NCBI RefSeq assembly: GCF_001457475.1
Contig: NZ_LN831029.1
Span: 5,208,001-5,272,000 of the forward strand
Length of the DNA stretch: 64,000 bases
Direction of reading: 5' to 3'
Source of the DNA: Achromobacter xylosoxidans
GTDB lineage: Bacteria; Pseudomonadota; Gammaproteobacteria; Burkholderiales; Burkholderiaceae_B
The position numbers were made by a program, and so were the translations under genes. Positions 8,542-16,836 of this stretch are shown here, one piece after another; position 1 is the stretch's first letter, and each line of letters begins with the position of its first letter. The notes below the pieces were generated by a model. It was given only the letters and a program-made list of their open reading frames with translations, was not told the DNA's origin and ran no database searches.

Positions 8542-9144
8542 ATGACCAGCGCCTTCCTTCCCGGTTTTTTCCTCAGCCTGAGCCTGATCCTCGCGATCGG
8601 CGCCCAGAACGCCTTCGTGCTGCGGCAAGGCTTGCGCCAGGAACACGTCTTCGCCGTCTGCCTGGTATGCGCCGTCTCGGACGCGATCCTCATTGCCGCC
8701 GGCGTGGCCGGCTTCGGCCTGGCATCGCATGCCCTGCCCTGGCTGGAACCGGTGCTGCGCTATGGCGGGGCGCTGTTCCTGCTGGCGTACGCGGCGCGCA
8801 GCCTGCGTTCCGCCCTGCGCAACCACGGCAGCCTGACGCCATCGGGTCGGCAAGCGGCCGGGCTGGGCGCCACCCTGGCCACCTGCCTGGCCTTCACCTG
8901 GCTCAATCCCCATGTCTATCTCGACACGGTGGTGCTGCTCGGTTCGATCTCCAGCCAGTACGACGGACACAAGGCTGCCTTCGCGCTGGGCGCGATGGCG
9001 GCTTCGTTCACGTTCTTCTTCACACTGGGGTTCGGCGCCCGCCTGTTGCGGCCGGTGTTCGCCAGCCAGACGGCGTGGCGGGTGCTGGACGTCCTGGTCG
9101 GCATCGCCATGCTGGCGATCGCGTTGAAGCTGGTCTGGCCGTGA
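8542..9144 (+). CDS. LysE/ArgO-family amino acid exporter
   Basis: The 200-residue inner-membrane protein has six predicted membrane helices. It carries the LysE/ArgO signature at the N-terminus (LSLILAIGAQNAFVLRQGL) and the mid-protein FTWLNPHVYLDTVVLLG motif. Relatives export lysine and arginine and are induced by a LysR-type regulator sensing these amino acids. The dyad upstream fits such control. It is convergent with an AhpD-fold gene 19 bases away. Confidence 0.9.
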   Translation: MTSAFLPGFFLSLSLILAIGAQNAFVLRQGLRQEHVFAVCLVCAVSDAILIAAGVAGFGLASHALPWLEPVLRYGGALFLLAYAARSLRSALRNHGSLTPSGRQAAGLGATLATCLAFTWLNPHVYLDTVVLLGSISSQYDGHKAAFALGAMAASFTFFFTLGFGARLLRPVFASQTAWRVLDVLVGIAMLAIALKLVWP

Positions 9145-9163
9145 TTCTGTCGCGCCGCCGGCC

Positions 9164-9631
9164 TCATTGGCCCGACGTGGCTTTGCGGACGGCGGCCGGC
9201 GTATTGCGGAACGTGACGCCCAGGCGATTGAACGCGTTCATCAGTCCGATTGCATAGGTCAGGTCGGCCAGCTCCTTGTCGTTGAACTGTGCCGAGGCGG
9301 CCTCGTAATCATCATCCGGCACGCCGCTGTCGGCAACCCGCGTCACGCATTCGGCCCAGGCCAGCGCCGCCTGTTCGCGCCCGCTGAACAAGGCGCCCGC
9401 TTCGCGCCACACCGGCACCAGCACCAGCTTGTCCACCGCGACGCCCTGCTTGAGCAGGTCGCGCGAGTGCATGTCGATGCAATAGGCGCAACCATTGATC
9501 TGCGAGACCCGCAGATACACGAGGTTGACCAGCTCCTCGGGCAGGCCGCATTGGCGCAGATAGGCGTATACGGCGCCAAAGGCCTTGTAGCCCTCGGGCG
9601 CGGCTTGGGCGTAGTCGATGCGTTGGCTCAT
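9164..9631 (-). CDS. AhpD-fold carboxymuconolactone-decarboxylase-family protein
   Basis: The 155-residue protein has the AhpD-like CxxC-H core CAYCIDMHSRDLL, the redox motif of alkylhydroperoxidase D relatives, preceded by NLVYLRVSQING. This group reduces peroxides through the thiol pair, or has lost or changed that role. The start at 9631 (MSQRIDY) follows a GGATTC Shine-Dalgarno-like sequence; a start at 9664 is possible but atypical. A single gene with no clear functional neighbour. Confidence 0.88.
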   Translation of the reverse strand: MSQRIDYAQAAPEGYKAFGAVYAYLRQCGLPEELVNLVYLRVSQINGCAYCIDMHSRDLLKQGVAVDKLVLVPVWREAGALFSGREQAALAWAECVTRVADSGVPDDDYEAASAQFNDKELADLTYAIGLMNAFNRLGVTFRNTPAAVRKATSGQ

Positions 9632-9736
9632 GGTGAATCCTGAATTCGGCTGTGAAAACGTCATGTTGCGCCCGCATGGCGTTTTCCGGTAGATCCAAGA
9701 ATCAGGTTGCGTGCTGGGCCATGTGCAACGGCCACC

Positions 9737-10840
9737 TCATCGCTTCAACCATCGCAGATAGGCGGCTTCCATGCTTTCCGCCATGCCGGCGAGCGAGAAC
9801 TTTTTCTCGCCGCGCACGTAGGCCGCGCCGGCGGCGCCCATGCGTCGCCGCAAGGTCGCGTCGGCGGCCAGGGTTTCCAGGCAGGCGCGCAAGGCGTCGA
9901 CATCGCCGTAGGGCACCAGCAGCCCGGTCTCGCCGTGCTTCACGACTTCGGGGACGCCTCCCACGCGCGTGCCGATGATGGGCAGCCCGCAGGCGGCCGC
10001 TTCGATGAACGAAGTGCCCAGGGCCTCGAACTGGGTGGCAAGCGCGAAGATGTCGCTGGCCGCCAGCACGTTGCCGATATCGGCGCGTCGGCCAAGAAAA
10101 TGCGTGCGCGCCTGGCAGCCATGCTGGCGGGCCATGTCCTTGAGGACGTCGAGCTGCGAGCCTTCGCCCGCGAAGACCAGATGGATATCGGCCGGACCGT
10201 TCATCAGGGGCGCCGCCGCGGACAGCAACAGGCCCTGGCCTTTCTGCGGCCGCAGGTGCGCGACGCAGACGATGACGATGGCGGCCCGCGCGATGCCCAG
10301 TTCTTCGCGCAGGCTGGAGCGGCCGTCGTTCGGCGCGATGGGAATGGCGTCGGACACCGTCGCGACATGGCTCTGGGGCACGCCGCGCTCGATCATCTGG
10401 GTGGCGACATAGTCGCTGACCGCCACCACGCGGTGTGGCAGCCGCGTGTAACTCCATAGGGACCCTGGCCGCTTCGCCAGGTGACGGGTCCGCACGATCA
10501 GCGGCGTGCCCGCGAGCCTGCCCGCCATCGCCGCGATCACCGTATCGCGCCGGCTATGGGTATTGAGGACGTCGAACTTGCCGCGCGCCAGGATCCCGCG
10601 GATCCCATATACCGCCCGGGTGTAGTTCGACATCCCGTCCATCAGGAATTCGTGCACGCGAAACCCCTCGGCCTGCAGGCGCGAAGACAGCTTGCTTGCG
10701 GGTTGGCAGATCGCCTCGAGCGTATGGCCGCGCTCGCGCAGCGCCATCATTTCCCGGAAGATCCGATTTTCCTGGCCACCGAAGGTGGTTGCCGCCTCGG
10801 AATGCATGATCCGCAGGGGCATCTGGCCGCCGTCTCGCAT
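9737..10840 (-). CDS. Family 4 glycosyltransferase
   Basis: The 367-residue GT-B glycosyltransferase has a Gly-rich N-terminal loop (TTFGGQENR), the hinge region VCVAHLRPQKGQ and the GT4 donor-binding signature FEALGTSFIEAAACGLPIIG (E-x7-E type) near residues 270-290. It would transfer a sugar from a nucleotide donor on the cytoplasmic side, probably in lipopolysaccharide or surface glycan assembly. Its ATG overlaps the stop of the preceding small gene (TGATG), with GAGG just upstream, so both are co-transcribed and probably translationally coupled. Confidence 0.88.
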   Translation of the reverse strand: MRDGGQMPLRIMHSEAATTFGGQENRIFREMMALRERGHTLEAICQPASKLSSRLQAEGFRVHEFLMDGMSNYTRAVYGIRGILARGKFDVLNTHSRRDTVIAAMAGRLAGTPLIVRTRHLAKRPGSLWSYTRLPHRVVAVSDYVATQMIERGVPQSHVATVSDAIPIAPNDGRSSLREELGIARAAIVIVCVAHLRPQKGQGLLLSAAAPLMNGPADIHLVFAGEGSQLDVLKDMARQHGCQARTHFLGRRADIGNVLAASDIFALATQFEALGTSFIEAAACGLPIIGTRVGGVPEVVKHGETGLLVPYGDVDALRACLETLAADATLRRRMGAAGAAYVRGEKKFSLAGMAESMEAAYLRWLKR

Positions 10841-11196
10841 CAGGATGCCTCGCTTTGCGACATCAGCACCATGGCCTCGGCGTAGAGAAAATCCTCGGTC
10901 GAGATCACGCCATAAGGGGTGGTGGCCTTTGGCTCGATGTCCAGGCGCTTGTCATGCTGGCGCGCCTGGATATTGCCGGACGGGTCCAGGCACAGGCGCC
11001 AGCCGGCCTGCCGCAACCGGGTCATGGTGGAGGAAGGTTCCAGCACGGTCAGCGCATAAGGCTCGGCCGCTTCGGAAATGTGTGACGGAATCGCACTGGC
11101 CAGCCCTACATCCACGAGCCGCGGAGCCTTGCCATTGCCAGGATCGAAAGAAAACCGAAACAACGCGGGTAGCCGAAGGCCCTGAAAATGCGGCAT
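10840..11196 (-). CDS. Protein of unknown function coupled to a glycosyltransferase
   Basis: The 118-residue soluble protein has no recognised domain; it starts MPHFQGLRLPALFRFSF and ends EAMVLMSQSEAS. Its TGA overlaps the ATG of the glycosyltransferase, which points to a shared job, possibly in surface glycan synthesis or its accessory chemistry. An AT-rich stretch just upstream (about 11200-11240) is the likely promoter. It is the last chromosomal gene before the island junction. Confidence 0.7.
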   Translation of the reverse strand: MPHFQGLRLPALFRFSFDPGNGKAPRLVDVGLASAIPSHISEAAEPYALTVLEPSSTMTRLRQAGWRLCLDPSGNIQARQHDKRLDIEPKATTPYGVISTEDFLYAEAMVLMSQSEAS

Positions 11197-11452
11197 AAGA
11201 ATGTTTCAATTGAATAATTGTTGTCGCATTTTAACAAACTGTGTCCAACATCCCGGCTTCGGCACGTAACGCGTCAACTTCTTGGTCTTATATTTTTCAC
11301 ATCAGCACCGAGCGGCAAGGACGAGGTCGGCCGGGCAGGCGGAAGCTTACCATTTCCTGAATGAACAGGTTGCCAAAGCCACGGAGCGGACAACCGCTTG
11401 ATAAACGCCCGTTCCGCTTATCGCCGCAAAAAAACTCGAGCGGGAAACGACA

Positions 11453-11486
11453 AAGGCCGTTAGTGAACGCGTTCACTAACGGCCTT
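11453..11486 (-). terminator. Terminator of the tRNA-Pro gene
   Basis: A 34-base perfect palindrome: the arm AAGGCCGTTAGTGAACG is followed at once by its exact reverse complement. It lies 8 bases beyond the 3' end of the tRNA-Pro half on that strand, where a tRNA terminator is expected. It belongs to the original chromosome side. Confidence 0.75.
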
Positions 11487-11494
11487 GTGTTTCC

Positions 11495-11539
11495 TGGTCG
11501 GGGCGGCGGGATTCGAACTCGCGACCCTCTGCTCCCAAA
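11495..11539 (-). other. Attachment site: 3' half of a tRNA-Pro(UGG) gene
   Basis: Read on the minus strand, the segment starts in the anticodon loop (TTTGGGA, anticodon TGG) and contains the variable region, the T-arm (GGTTCGAATCC-like, here GAGTTCGAATCCC), the acceptor strand and a CCA end (CCCCGACCA). The D-arm and the 5' acceptor strand are not next to it: bases beyond 11540 are unrelated. This is the usual remnant left when an element integrates into the 3' half of a tRNA gene. The rebuilt intact tRNA should lie at the other end of the element, outside this window. Confidence 0.85.
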
Positions 11540-11549
11540 TTAGAAACGC

Positions 11550-11632
11550 GCGAACCTCTGCGAACCTCAGCGAACAAATAACCAACTGATTCATAAGGCT
11601 TTATTAAAATTTCCTTGTTCGTCGACGTTCGC
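11550..11632. promoter_or_regulatory. Putative integrase arm-binding repeats
   Basis: GCGAAC occurs three times in the same direction at exactly 10-base steps (11550, 11560, 11570), and once inverted (GTTCGC at 11627-11632). They lie between the tRNA half and the integrase gene, where arm-type sites of tyrosine integrases are found. The one-turn spacing puts all three on one face of the helix. Binding is inferred. Confidence 0.5.
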
Positions 11633-11656
11633 TAATGTACGCTGAAAGCCGCAAAA

Positions 11657-11680
11657 ATGTTGTCCCATATGTTGTCCCAT
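11657..11680. repeat. Perfect 12-base tandem duplication before the integrase gene
   Basis: ATGTTGTCCCAT is repeated head to tail (11657-11668 and 11669-11680), 40 bases before the integrase start. It could be an operator or another arm site; no function is shown. Confidence 0.6.
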
Positions 11681-11720
11681 ATGGCGGCTGAGGCAGAAGA
11701 ACGGAGAGATTTTAGGAAAT

Positions 11721-13211
11721 ATGACGAGATACCCAAAACGCGGTAAAGGTGCGCGGTGGACCGTCAAGGAACTGGAAGCGGTGCCGGCGGAATGGGCCGG
11801 TGATCACCTGGCCGATGGAGACGGCCTCACTGGGGAGATCCGCATCCAGCGCGGCACGATGGCGGTGGTTTGGCGATACGCCTATCGCATGGGCGACAAA
11901 GTCAAGAGATTCTACTGCGGCTCATGGCCGGAGCGCACACTCGACGAGATCCGAACCGCCAGGAACAAAGCGCGGGCGGACATTAAGGCGGGCCGCAATC
12001 CGTCAGCCGTCCGCGACTTGGAAAAAGCCCAGGTGCGGGAGGCTATGGCAGCTGAATCTGCCGCTGTAACCGCCGCCGAAGAAGAGGCCACGACCGACGC
12101 CCTTTCATTCCAAGAGATGTATGAAAGCTGGCTGGAATCGGGAGTGAAGCGGGCAGATGGCAACACCGAAGTCAAGCGCATAGTTGTAAAAGACGTGCTT
12201 CCCTTGATCGGTGATACACCCGTGCGATCAATGCGGGACAAGGATATTGAGCGGGTGATCCGCTCGATTGTCGGCCGCGGCTGCAATCGGCTTGCCGAGG
12301 TGACCTACCAAATATTGGGCCAGATGTTCCATTGGGCAGAGAAGCGCCAACCATGGCGAAAGCTGCTTTCGGAAGGAAATCCGGTTGAGCTGGTTGAACT
12401 CGGGGTGCTCCTGGCAGACGATTACGACCCGGATAACGCGCGCGAACGCGTTCTCCCTCCCATTGAGATTGTCGAGCTCCAGACTCGATACCGCGAGTTG
12501 GAGGAGCAGTATCTCGCTTCGGTTGACAAGCGCAAAAGGAAGCCCCCATCCAAGGCCTTGCAGGCAGTTTCCTGGATCTGTTTGAGCACGCTATGCCGGA
12601 TAGGGGAATTGCACCTAACTGAAATTACGCAACTCGATCTCCGAGAAGGCACGTGGTTCATTCCCAAGGCGAACGTCAAGGGCAGAAAATCACAGAAGCG
12701 CGACCACGTGGTCTTTCTATCACCCTTCGCAGTCAAGCATTTCGAGACCCTTGTGAGCCTGGCAGGATCATCGCGCTGGCTCCTGCCTTCGCGCGACAAT
12801 GATGACGCGGAGGTAGACCAACCGATGTACAAGCAGGCCTTTACTAAGCAAATCAAAGATCGGCAAGCCATGTTCAACGGAAAGCCCAAAGCACGTCGCG
12901 CTTCGGACAACTCCCTGGTGCTCGGCAAAGGCCAAAACGGCAATTGGACGCCTCATGATTTACGGCGAACGGGGTCGACTATCATGGAGTCACTGGGAAT
13001 CGATCCAAACATCATCGACCGCTGCCAAAATCACGTCATACACACGGGCAAGAACCGTGTAAGGCGGCACTACCAGCTCTACGACTACGCCGACGAAAAG
13101 CAAGCGGCATGGGCGAAGCTCGGCGAATATTTGGAAAGACTGCTGTCGGGAGCCGTGGCGCCGGCCGAGCTTCAAAAGCGGCTAACCGCCAAGCAGCTAC
13201 TCACAGCGTAA
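11721..13211 (+). CDS. Tyrosine-type integrase of the island
   Basis: The 496-residue recombinase has an N-terminal DUF4102-like arm-binding region (about 1-110), a SAM-like core-binding domain (about 130-250) and a C-terminal catalytic domain. Catalytic residues are visible: Arg293 (LCRIGEL), His412 and Arg415 (HDLRR) and the likely nucleophile Tyr451 (RRHYQL). It would catalyse site-specific integration and excision at tRNA-Pro. It is transcribed away from the attachment site and ends in a strong hairpin. The frame appears intact. Base composition is lower in GC than the flanking chromosome. Confidence 0.95.
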   Translation: MTRYPKRGKGARWTVKELEAVPAEWAGDHLADGDGLTGEIRIQRGTMAVVWRYAYRMGDKVKRFYCGSWPERTLDEIRTARNKARADIKAGRNPSAVRDLEKAQVREAMAAESAAVTAAEEEATTDALSFQEMYESWLESGVKRADGNTEVKRIVVKDVLPLIGDTPVRSMRDKDIERVIRSIVGRGCNRLAEVTYQILGQMFHWAEKRQPWRKLLSEGNPVELVELGVLLADDYDPDNARERVLPPIEIVELQTRYRELEEQYLASVDKRKRKPPSKALQAVSWICLSTLCRIGELHLTEITQLDLREGTWFIPKANVKGRKSQKRDHVVFLSPFAVKHFETLVSLAGSSRWLLPSRDNDDAEVDQPMYKQAFTKQIKDRQAMFNGKPKARRASDNSLVLGKGQNGNWTPHDLRRTGSTIMESLGIDPNIIDRCQNHVIHTGKNRVRRHYQLYDYADEKQAAWAKLGEYLERLLSGAVAPAELQKRLTAKQLLTA

Positions 13212-13215
13212 AAGA

Positions 13216-13241
13216 AACCGAAGACCGTTCGGTCTTCGGTT
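13216..13241 (+). terminator. Hairpin after the integrase gene
   Basis: AACCGAAGACCG (13216-13227) and its exact complement (13230-13241) form a 12-base stem with a TT loop, 4 bases after the integrase stop. Only a short T content follows. Confidence 0.7.
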
Positions 13242-13262
13242 CTTGGACGCATGCGGGCAAGT

Positions 13263-13860
13263 CTAAATCCAGCCCATCTTGGCGGGAATGTGCGCAATAA
13301 AGAGATTGACTATGGCCTTCGTCGAATGAAATATTGCGGCTTTCTCCAACGCACATTACATATGGCGAGCGCTTATCAAGGCCGACCGCGCTAATTGCCA
13401 ACCGCCAGCAACGATACCAAATAACTCGAGATAAGGTACAGAGCAGGCGGCTACCGCGGCAGGCTCGGCGTCGCAACTCCTCACAACGTATTCAGTCACT
13501 CATTCAGGGCGCAGACCGCCTCGACAAAACCCTGTCCGATACCTGCCAGATGCTGGTCTTGGTATCTTGAGATATCTCGCCCTGCTTCTCGCTTCTGGCT
13601 GATACCTACATACATTGTCCGCGCCGGTTTCCCCGATGCCCCCCTCCATGCACCTGGGTCGCCATGGACGTGATCTCGATAGCTGTTTCCGTGAACCAAC
13701 GCTTAACAAGAGGCATCATCAAATCGACGAGTGCCTGGCTCTGCCTCCTCACCTGATCATCGGCATGCGGGACGCCAGGCCTATGCGAGCAGCAACGACG
13801 TCGGCGAGAGTGCTCGTGCGGAGGATGGCGCACAGCCCCAAGCCACGCGCTTCCAGCCCC
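13263..13860 (-). pseudogene. Acyl-CoA dehydrogenase remnant
   Basis: Several frames on the minus strand together spell the C-terminal half of a DmdC-type acyl-CoA dehydrogenase. QALVDLMMPLVKRWFTETAI and SMATQVHGG (around 13640-13740) match the intact enzyme at 48691-50484 (ELMMPIAKGWFTET, SMGIQVHGG). Further on, QHLAGIGQGFVEAVCALNE and LELFGIVAGGWQLARSAL, then KAIVNLFIAHI, match its C-terminal extension. There are at least three frameshifts, an internal loss after the ETGA segment and stop codons. The N-terminal half is absent. It fills the otherwise gene-free stretch between the integrase and mocR. Confidence 0.8.
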
Positions 13861-13892
13861 TTCGAGCGGGCCGATCCTCAGCGAACCTTATA

Positions 13893-13911
13893 TGTAAATC
13901 ACATATTTACA
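13893..13911. promoter_or_regulatory. AT-rich dyad between the pseudogene and mocR
   Basis: TGTAAAT (13893-13899) and ATTTACA (13905-13911) form a perfect dyad in an AT-rich patch about 70 bases beyond the mocR-type gene's 3' end. Its role is unclear; it may be the relic promoter of the decayed dehydrogenase. Confidence 0.3.
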
Positions 13912-13978
13912 AAAACAAATTAAGCACGGATCCGATGATCCCTCGCACCAATCATTTCCCGACTGCTAGACGAGGATG

Positions 13979-15418
13979 CTAGACGACCATGCTGTCGCCC
14001 TCAGGACGCCCCTCCAGGACCAGAGCACGAATCTGCTGGAGCGCCGCGGTCAATTCGAAATGGCTTTGTGCTCCACCAATACAGATCCGCACTCCCGCCG
14101 GATCCGCTTCATTCGCATCAAAGACATCCGTGTTTGCAATCTGGATGCCACGGTTCTCCAGCGCGTGGCCAAACGCTTGCGGTTTCCAGTGGCGCGGCAA
14201 GGAAAGCCAGAGATGAATGCCTGTGCGATGTGCATCGACCCCATCGGGCAGAATGGATCTGGCCAGTGTCTGCCTGGCACGCGTTTCTATCTGAATTTCC
14301 CTCAGCAAATCCTTTGCCGTACCGTTCAGAATCCAGGTCTGCGCAAGGTGGGCAAGCAATGGAGAACACGACATGCCGGATGCCCGGAAGCACTCCGCTA
14401 GCATGGATGTAGCACCACCGGATGGAGCCAAGACATAGGCCAGACGCAGACTCGGCGATAGGCACTTGGACAATGACGCGAGGTAAAAGGCGTGCCCCCC
14501 CGCCATGTACGACGATATCGGCAGAGGAGCATCGCTAGCCAATGGCCAATAAGGGTCATCTTCAATCAAAGTCAAGTCGTGCCGGTGGATCAGCTCCGCG
14601 ATCTCTCGGCGCCTGTCCGCAGGCATGGTGCACGTCGTCGGATTCTGGATCGTGGGGTTCAGATATAGCACTCGAGCGCCAGTCTCCCGCCGACAACGCT
14701 CTATCGCGTCGGGCAGCATGCCCGACGCGTCGCGAGGCACGCCAACGATTTTAAGCCCTAGAGCCCGCGCAGCCCGCAGGAACCCAGGATAGGTCAAGGA
14801 ATCGCACAGCACGGGATCCCCTCTGCGTGTATGCGTCAGCAGCAGGTTGTAGATGGCACCCTGGGCCCCCGCGCACATCAGGACACGACTGCCGCTCATA
14901 GCTTTGAACATTGGCCCAAGCCAGACTTTTGCCGCTTGCAGTGCGGATGAATCCAGTTCGGGATTCTGATAGCCCGAGACTGATTCCGCGCCACTGTTCC
15001 TGAGCAAGTTCTCGATACCAGAATTGATGTGGTCCGCAAGCGCGCGTTTTGCGGGCAACGGAGGAACATTCATCGCCATATCGACAGTCGCTCGCCGCGG
15101 AGCGCTGTAGGACTCCGCAATAAACGAGCCGCGCCCACCGAACGATGCGATCAGCCCGCGACTGCGTACCTCAGCGTAAGCCCGCGTCACTGTCGTCAGG
15201 TCCACCCCCAGTTGTGAAGCGAGCCAACGCTGTGGAGGCACCTGATCACCAGGCTTGAGCGTCCCCTGCCGCACGGCGCGTGCAACCTGATCTGCAATTT
15301 GAAGATACCTGGGGTCACGCCCCTGCACCAGCGGGCGCAACCATGTAGGACGCTCTTCAACATGAAGACTTGTCGATTGTTCGGCCTTTCTGGCCTTAGG
15401 GGCTTTCCTGCCACTCAT
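13979..15418 (-). CDS. MocR-type (GntR/aminotransferase) regulator
   Basis: The 479-residue protein combines an N-terminal GntR winged helix (about 35-105: LQIADQVARAVRQGTLKPGD, DLTTVTRAYAEVRSRGL) with a C-terminal fold-I aminotransferase-like domain (about 130-465). The pyridoxal phosphate lysine is in SLSKCLSPSLR, with the upstream DDPYW motif. MocR proteins sense pyridoxal phosphate with an amine or amino acid. It is divergent from an IscS-like cysteine desulfurase, with CATACA-type repeats between them, so it probably controls that gene and itself. A cysteine- or amino-acid-derived effector would fit, but this is inference. Confidence 0.92.
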   Translation of the reverse strand: MSGRKAPKARKAEQSTSLHVEERPTWLRPLVQGRDPRYLQIADQVARAVRQGTLKPGDQVPPQRWLASQLGVDLTTVTRAYAEVRSRGLIASFGGRGSFIAESYSAPRRATVDMAMNVPPLPAKRALADHINSGIENLLRNSGAESVSGYQNPELDSSALQAAKVWLGPMFKAMSGSRVLMCAGAQGAIYNLLLTHTRRGDPVLCDSLTYPGFLRAARALGLKIVGVPRDASGMLPDAIERCRRETGARVLYLNPTIQNPTTCTMPADRRREIAELIHRHDLTLIEDDPYWPLASDAPLPISSYMAGGHAFYLASLSKCLSPSLRLAYVLAPSGGATSMLAECFRASGMSCSPLLAHLAQTWILNGTAKDLLREIQIETRARQTLARSILPDGVDAHRTGIHLWLSLPRHWKPQAFGHALENRGIQIANTDVFDANEADPAGVRICIGGAQSHFELTAALQQIRALVLEGRPEGDSMVV

Positions 15419-15433
15419 ACATGAATACCATTA

Positions 15434-15482
15434 ACATACATACGAACTAAGATTAACCCATACACCTAATTTGTGTATGTAT
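15434..15482. promoter_or_regulatory. CATACA repeats between mocR and the cysteine desulfurase gene
   Basis: CATACAC (15459-15465) and GTGTATG (15473-15479) form a perfect dyad with a 7-base spacer. Additional half-sites (ACATACATAC at 15434-15443, GTATGTAT at 15475-15482) extend it. The cluster spans the divergent promoter region and fits the multiple half-sites bound by MocR dimers. Confidence 0.6.
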
Positions 15483-15514
15483 TTTGTCCAGAACGGACTT
15501 AACAGGAGCAACCC

Positions 15515-16732
15515 ATGCAAACACGCCATCTGCCGATTTATATGGATTACAGCGCAACCACGCCGGTCGATCCTCGCGTCGTGGATGCCATGATTCCCTG
15601 GCTACGCGAAGGCCACGGCAACCCTGCCTCCAACACCCATGCTTGGGGCTGGGAGGCTGAACGCGCGGTAGAACAAGCGCGCGAGCAGGTCGCGTCATTG
15701 ATCGGCGCGGACCCACGCGAGATCATTTGGACGTCAGGCGCCACAGAATCCGACAATCTGGCGCTGAAGGGAGCTGCAAGCTTTTATCGGCACCGAGGCA
15801 AGCACCTGATCACTTCCAAGACCGAACACAAGGCCGTTCTCGACACCATGCGCGAGCTCGAACGCCAGGGCTTTGAGGTTACCTACCTCGCCGTCAAACC
15901 AGATGGCTTGATCGATTTGGACGTATTCCGGGACGCCTTGCGGCCCGACACCATCGTGGCGTCCGTAATGCTGGTCAACAATGAGATCGGCGTGATCCAG
16001 GACATTCAGGCGATAGGGAGCATATGCCGCGAACGAGGCATCGTTTTCCACGTGGATGCCGCACAGGCGACCGGGAAGGTGAACATCGATGTCAAGGAAC
16101 TGCCTGTCGACCTGATGAGCCTGGCATCGCACAAGACTTATGGCCCGAAAGGCATCGGCGCGCTCTATGTCAGGCGTAAGCCGCGCATTCGCATAGAAGC
16201 CCAGATGCACGGTGGCGGCCACGAGCGCGGCATGCGCTCCGGTACCTTGCCGACGCATCAAATCGTAGGGATGGGAGAAGCATTTCGACTCGCCGCAATG
16301 GAGATGGGCGCGGAATGTGAACGCGTTCGCATGTTGCAACATCGGCTTCTCCGGGGCTTGCGCGATATCGAACAAGTATTCATCAACGGCAATCTGGAGC
16401 ATGCCGTCCCACATAGCGTCAACGCATCGTTCAACTATGTCGAAGGGGAATCCCTGATCATGGGGATCAAAGCCATCGCCGTATCCTCGGGCTCTGCCTG
16501 CACCTCGGCAAGCTTGGAGCCCAGCTATGTGCTTCGCGCGCTCGGATTGAGCGACGAGATAGCCCACTCAAGCCTGCGTATGACAATCGGCCGGTTCACG
16601 ACCCAGCAAGATATCGATACGGCCGTAGCTGTCATAAAGGATAGAGTGGAAAAATTGCGCGAGCTATCGCCCTTGTGGGAAATGTACAAGGAGGGTGTGG
16701 ACATTCAATCCATACAATGGGCGTCGCACTGA
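15515..16732 (+). CDS. IscS-like cysteine desulfurase, outside an isc operon
   Basis: The 405-residue enzyme moves sulfur from cysteine as a protein persulfide, giving alanine. The pyridoxal phosphate lysine is Lys207 ([12 protein letters not shown]) and the persulfide cysteine is Cys329 in a mobile loop ([17 protein letters not shown]). The length, one-residue numbering offset and C-terminal [12 protein letters not shown] tail match housekeeping IscS, whose tail docks IscU. No iscR, iscU, iscA, hscBA or fdx gene is adjacent. It has AGGAG before its ATG and is divergent from a MocR regulator. It may supply sulfur for a cluster-containing catabolic enzyme or act in cysteine breakdown; neither is shown. 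Confidence 0.9.
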   Translation: MQTRHLPIYMDYSATTPVDPRVVDAMIPWLREGHGNPASNTHAWGWEAERAVEQAREQVASLIGADPREIIWTSGATESDNLALKGAASFYRHRGKHLITSKTEHKAVLDTMRELERQGFEVTYLAVKPDGLIDLDVFRDALRPDTIVASVMLVNNEIGVIQDIQAIGSICRERGIVFHVDAAQATGKVNIDVKELPVDLMSLASHKTYGPKGIGALYVRRKPRIRIEAQMHGGGHERGMRSGTLPTHQIVGMGEAFRLAAMEMGAECERVRMLQHRLLRGLRDIEQVFINGNLEHAVPHSVNASFNYVEGESLIMGIKAIAVSSGSACTSASLEPSYVLRALGLSDEIAHSSLRMTIGRFTTQQDIDTAVAVIKDRVEKLRELSPLWEMYKEGVDIQSIQWASH

Positions 16733-16836
16733 AAAGACCCCGATACGAGGGCGGCCTCCCTGAGTAGGCCTCCTCGCAGGAGTCCTGCGCCATGACGGGC
16801 GACACCGCTCCGCCCCCCCCAACATCCTCGAGGGAC

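Noticed and set aside
11495..11539. A complete functional tRNA-Pro gene
   Set aside because: No D-arm or 5' acceptor strand follows beyond the anticodon loop, so only a half is present.
11361..11543. 60-codon frame ending in a GGIRTRDPLLP-type sequence
   Set aside because: This ending is the well-known false translation of a tRNA 3' half; the DNA is tRNA and terminator.
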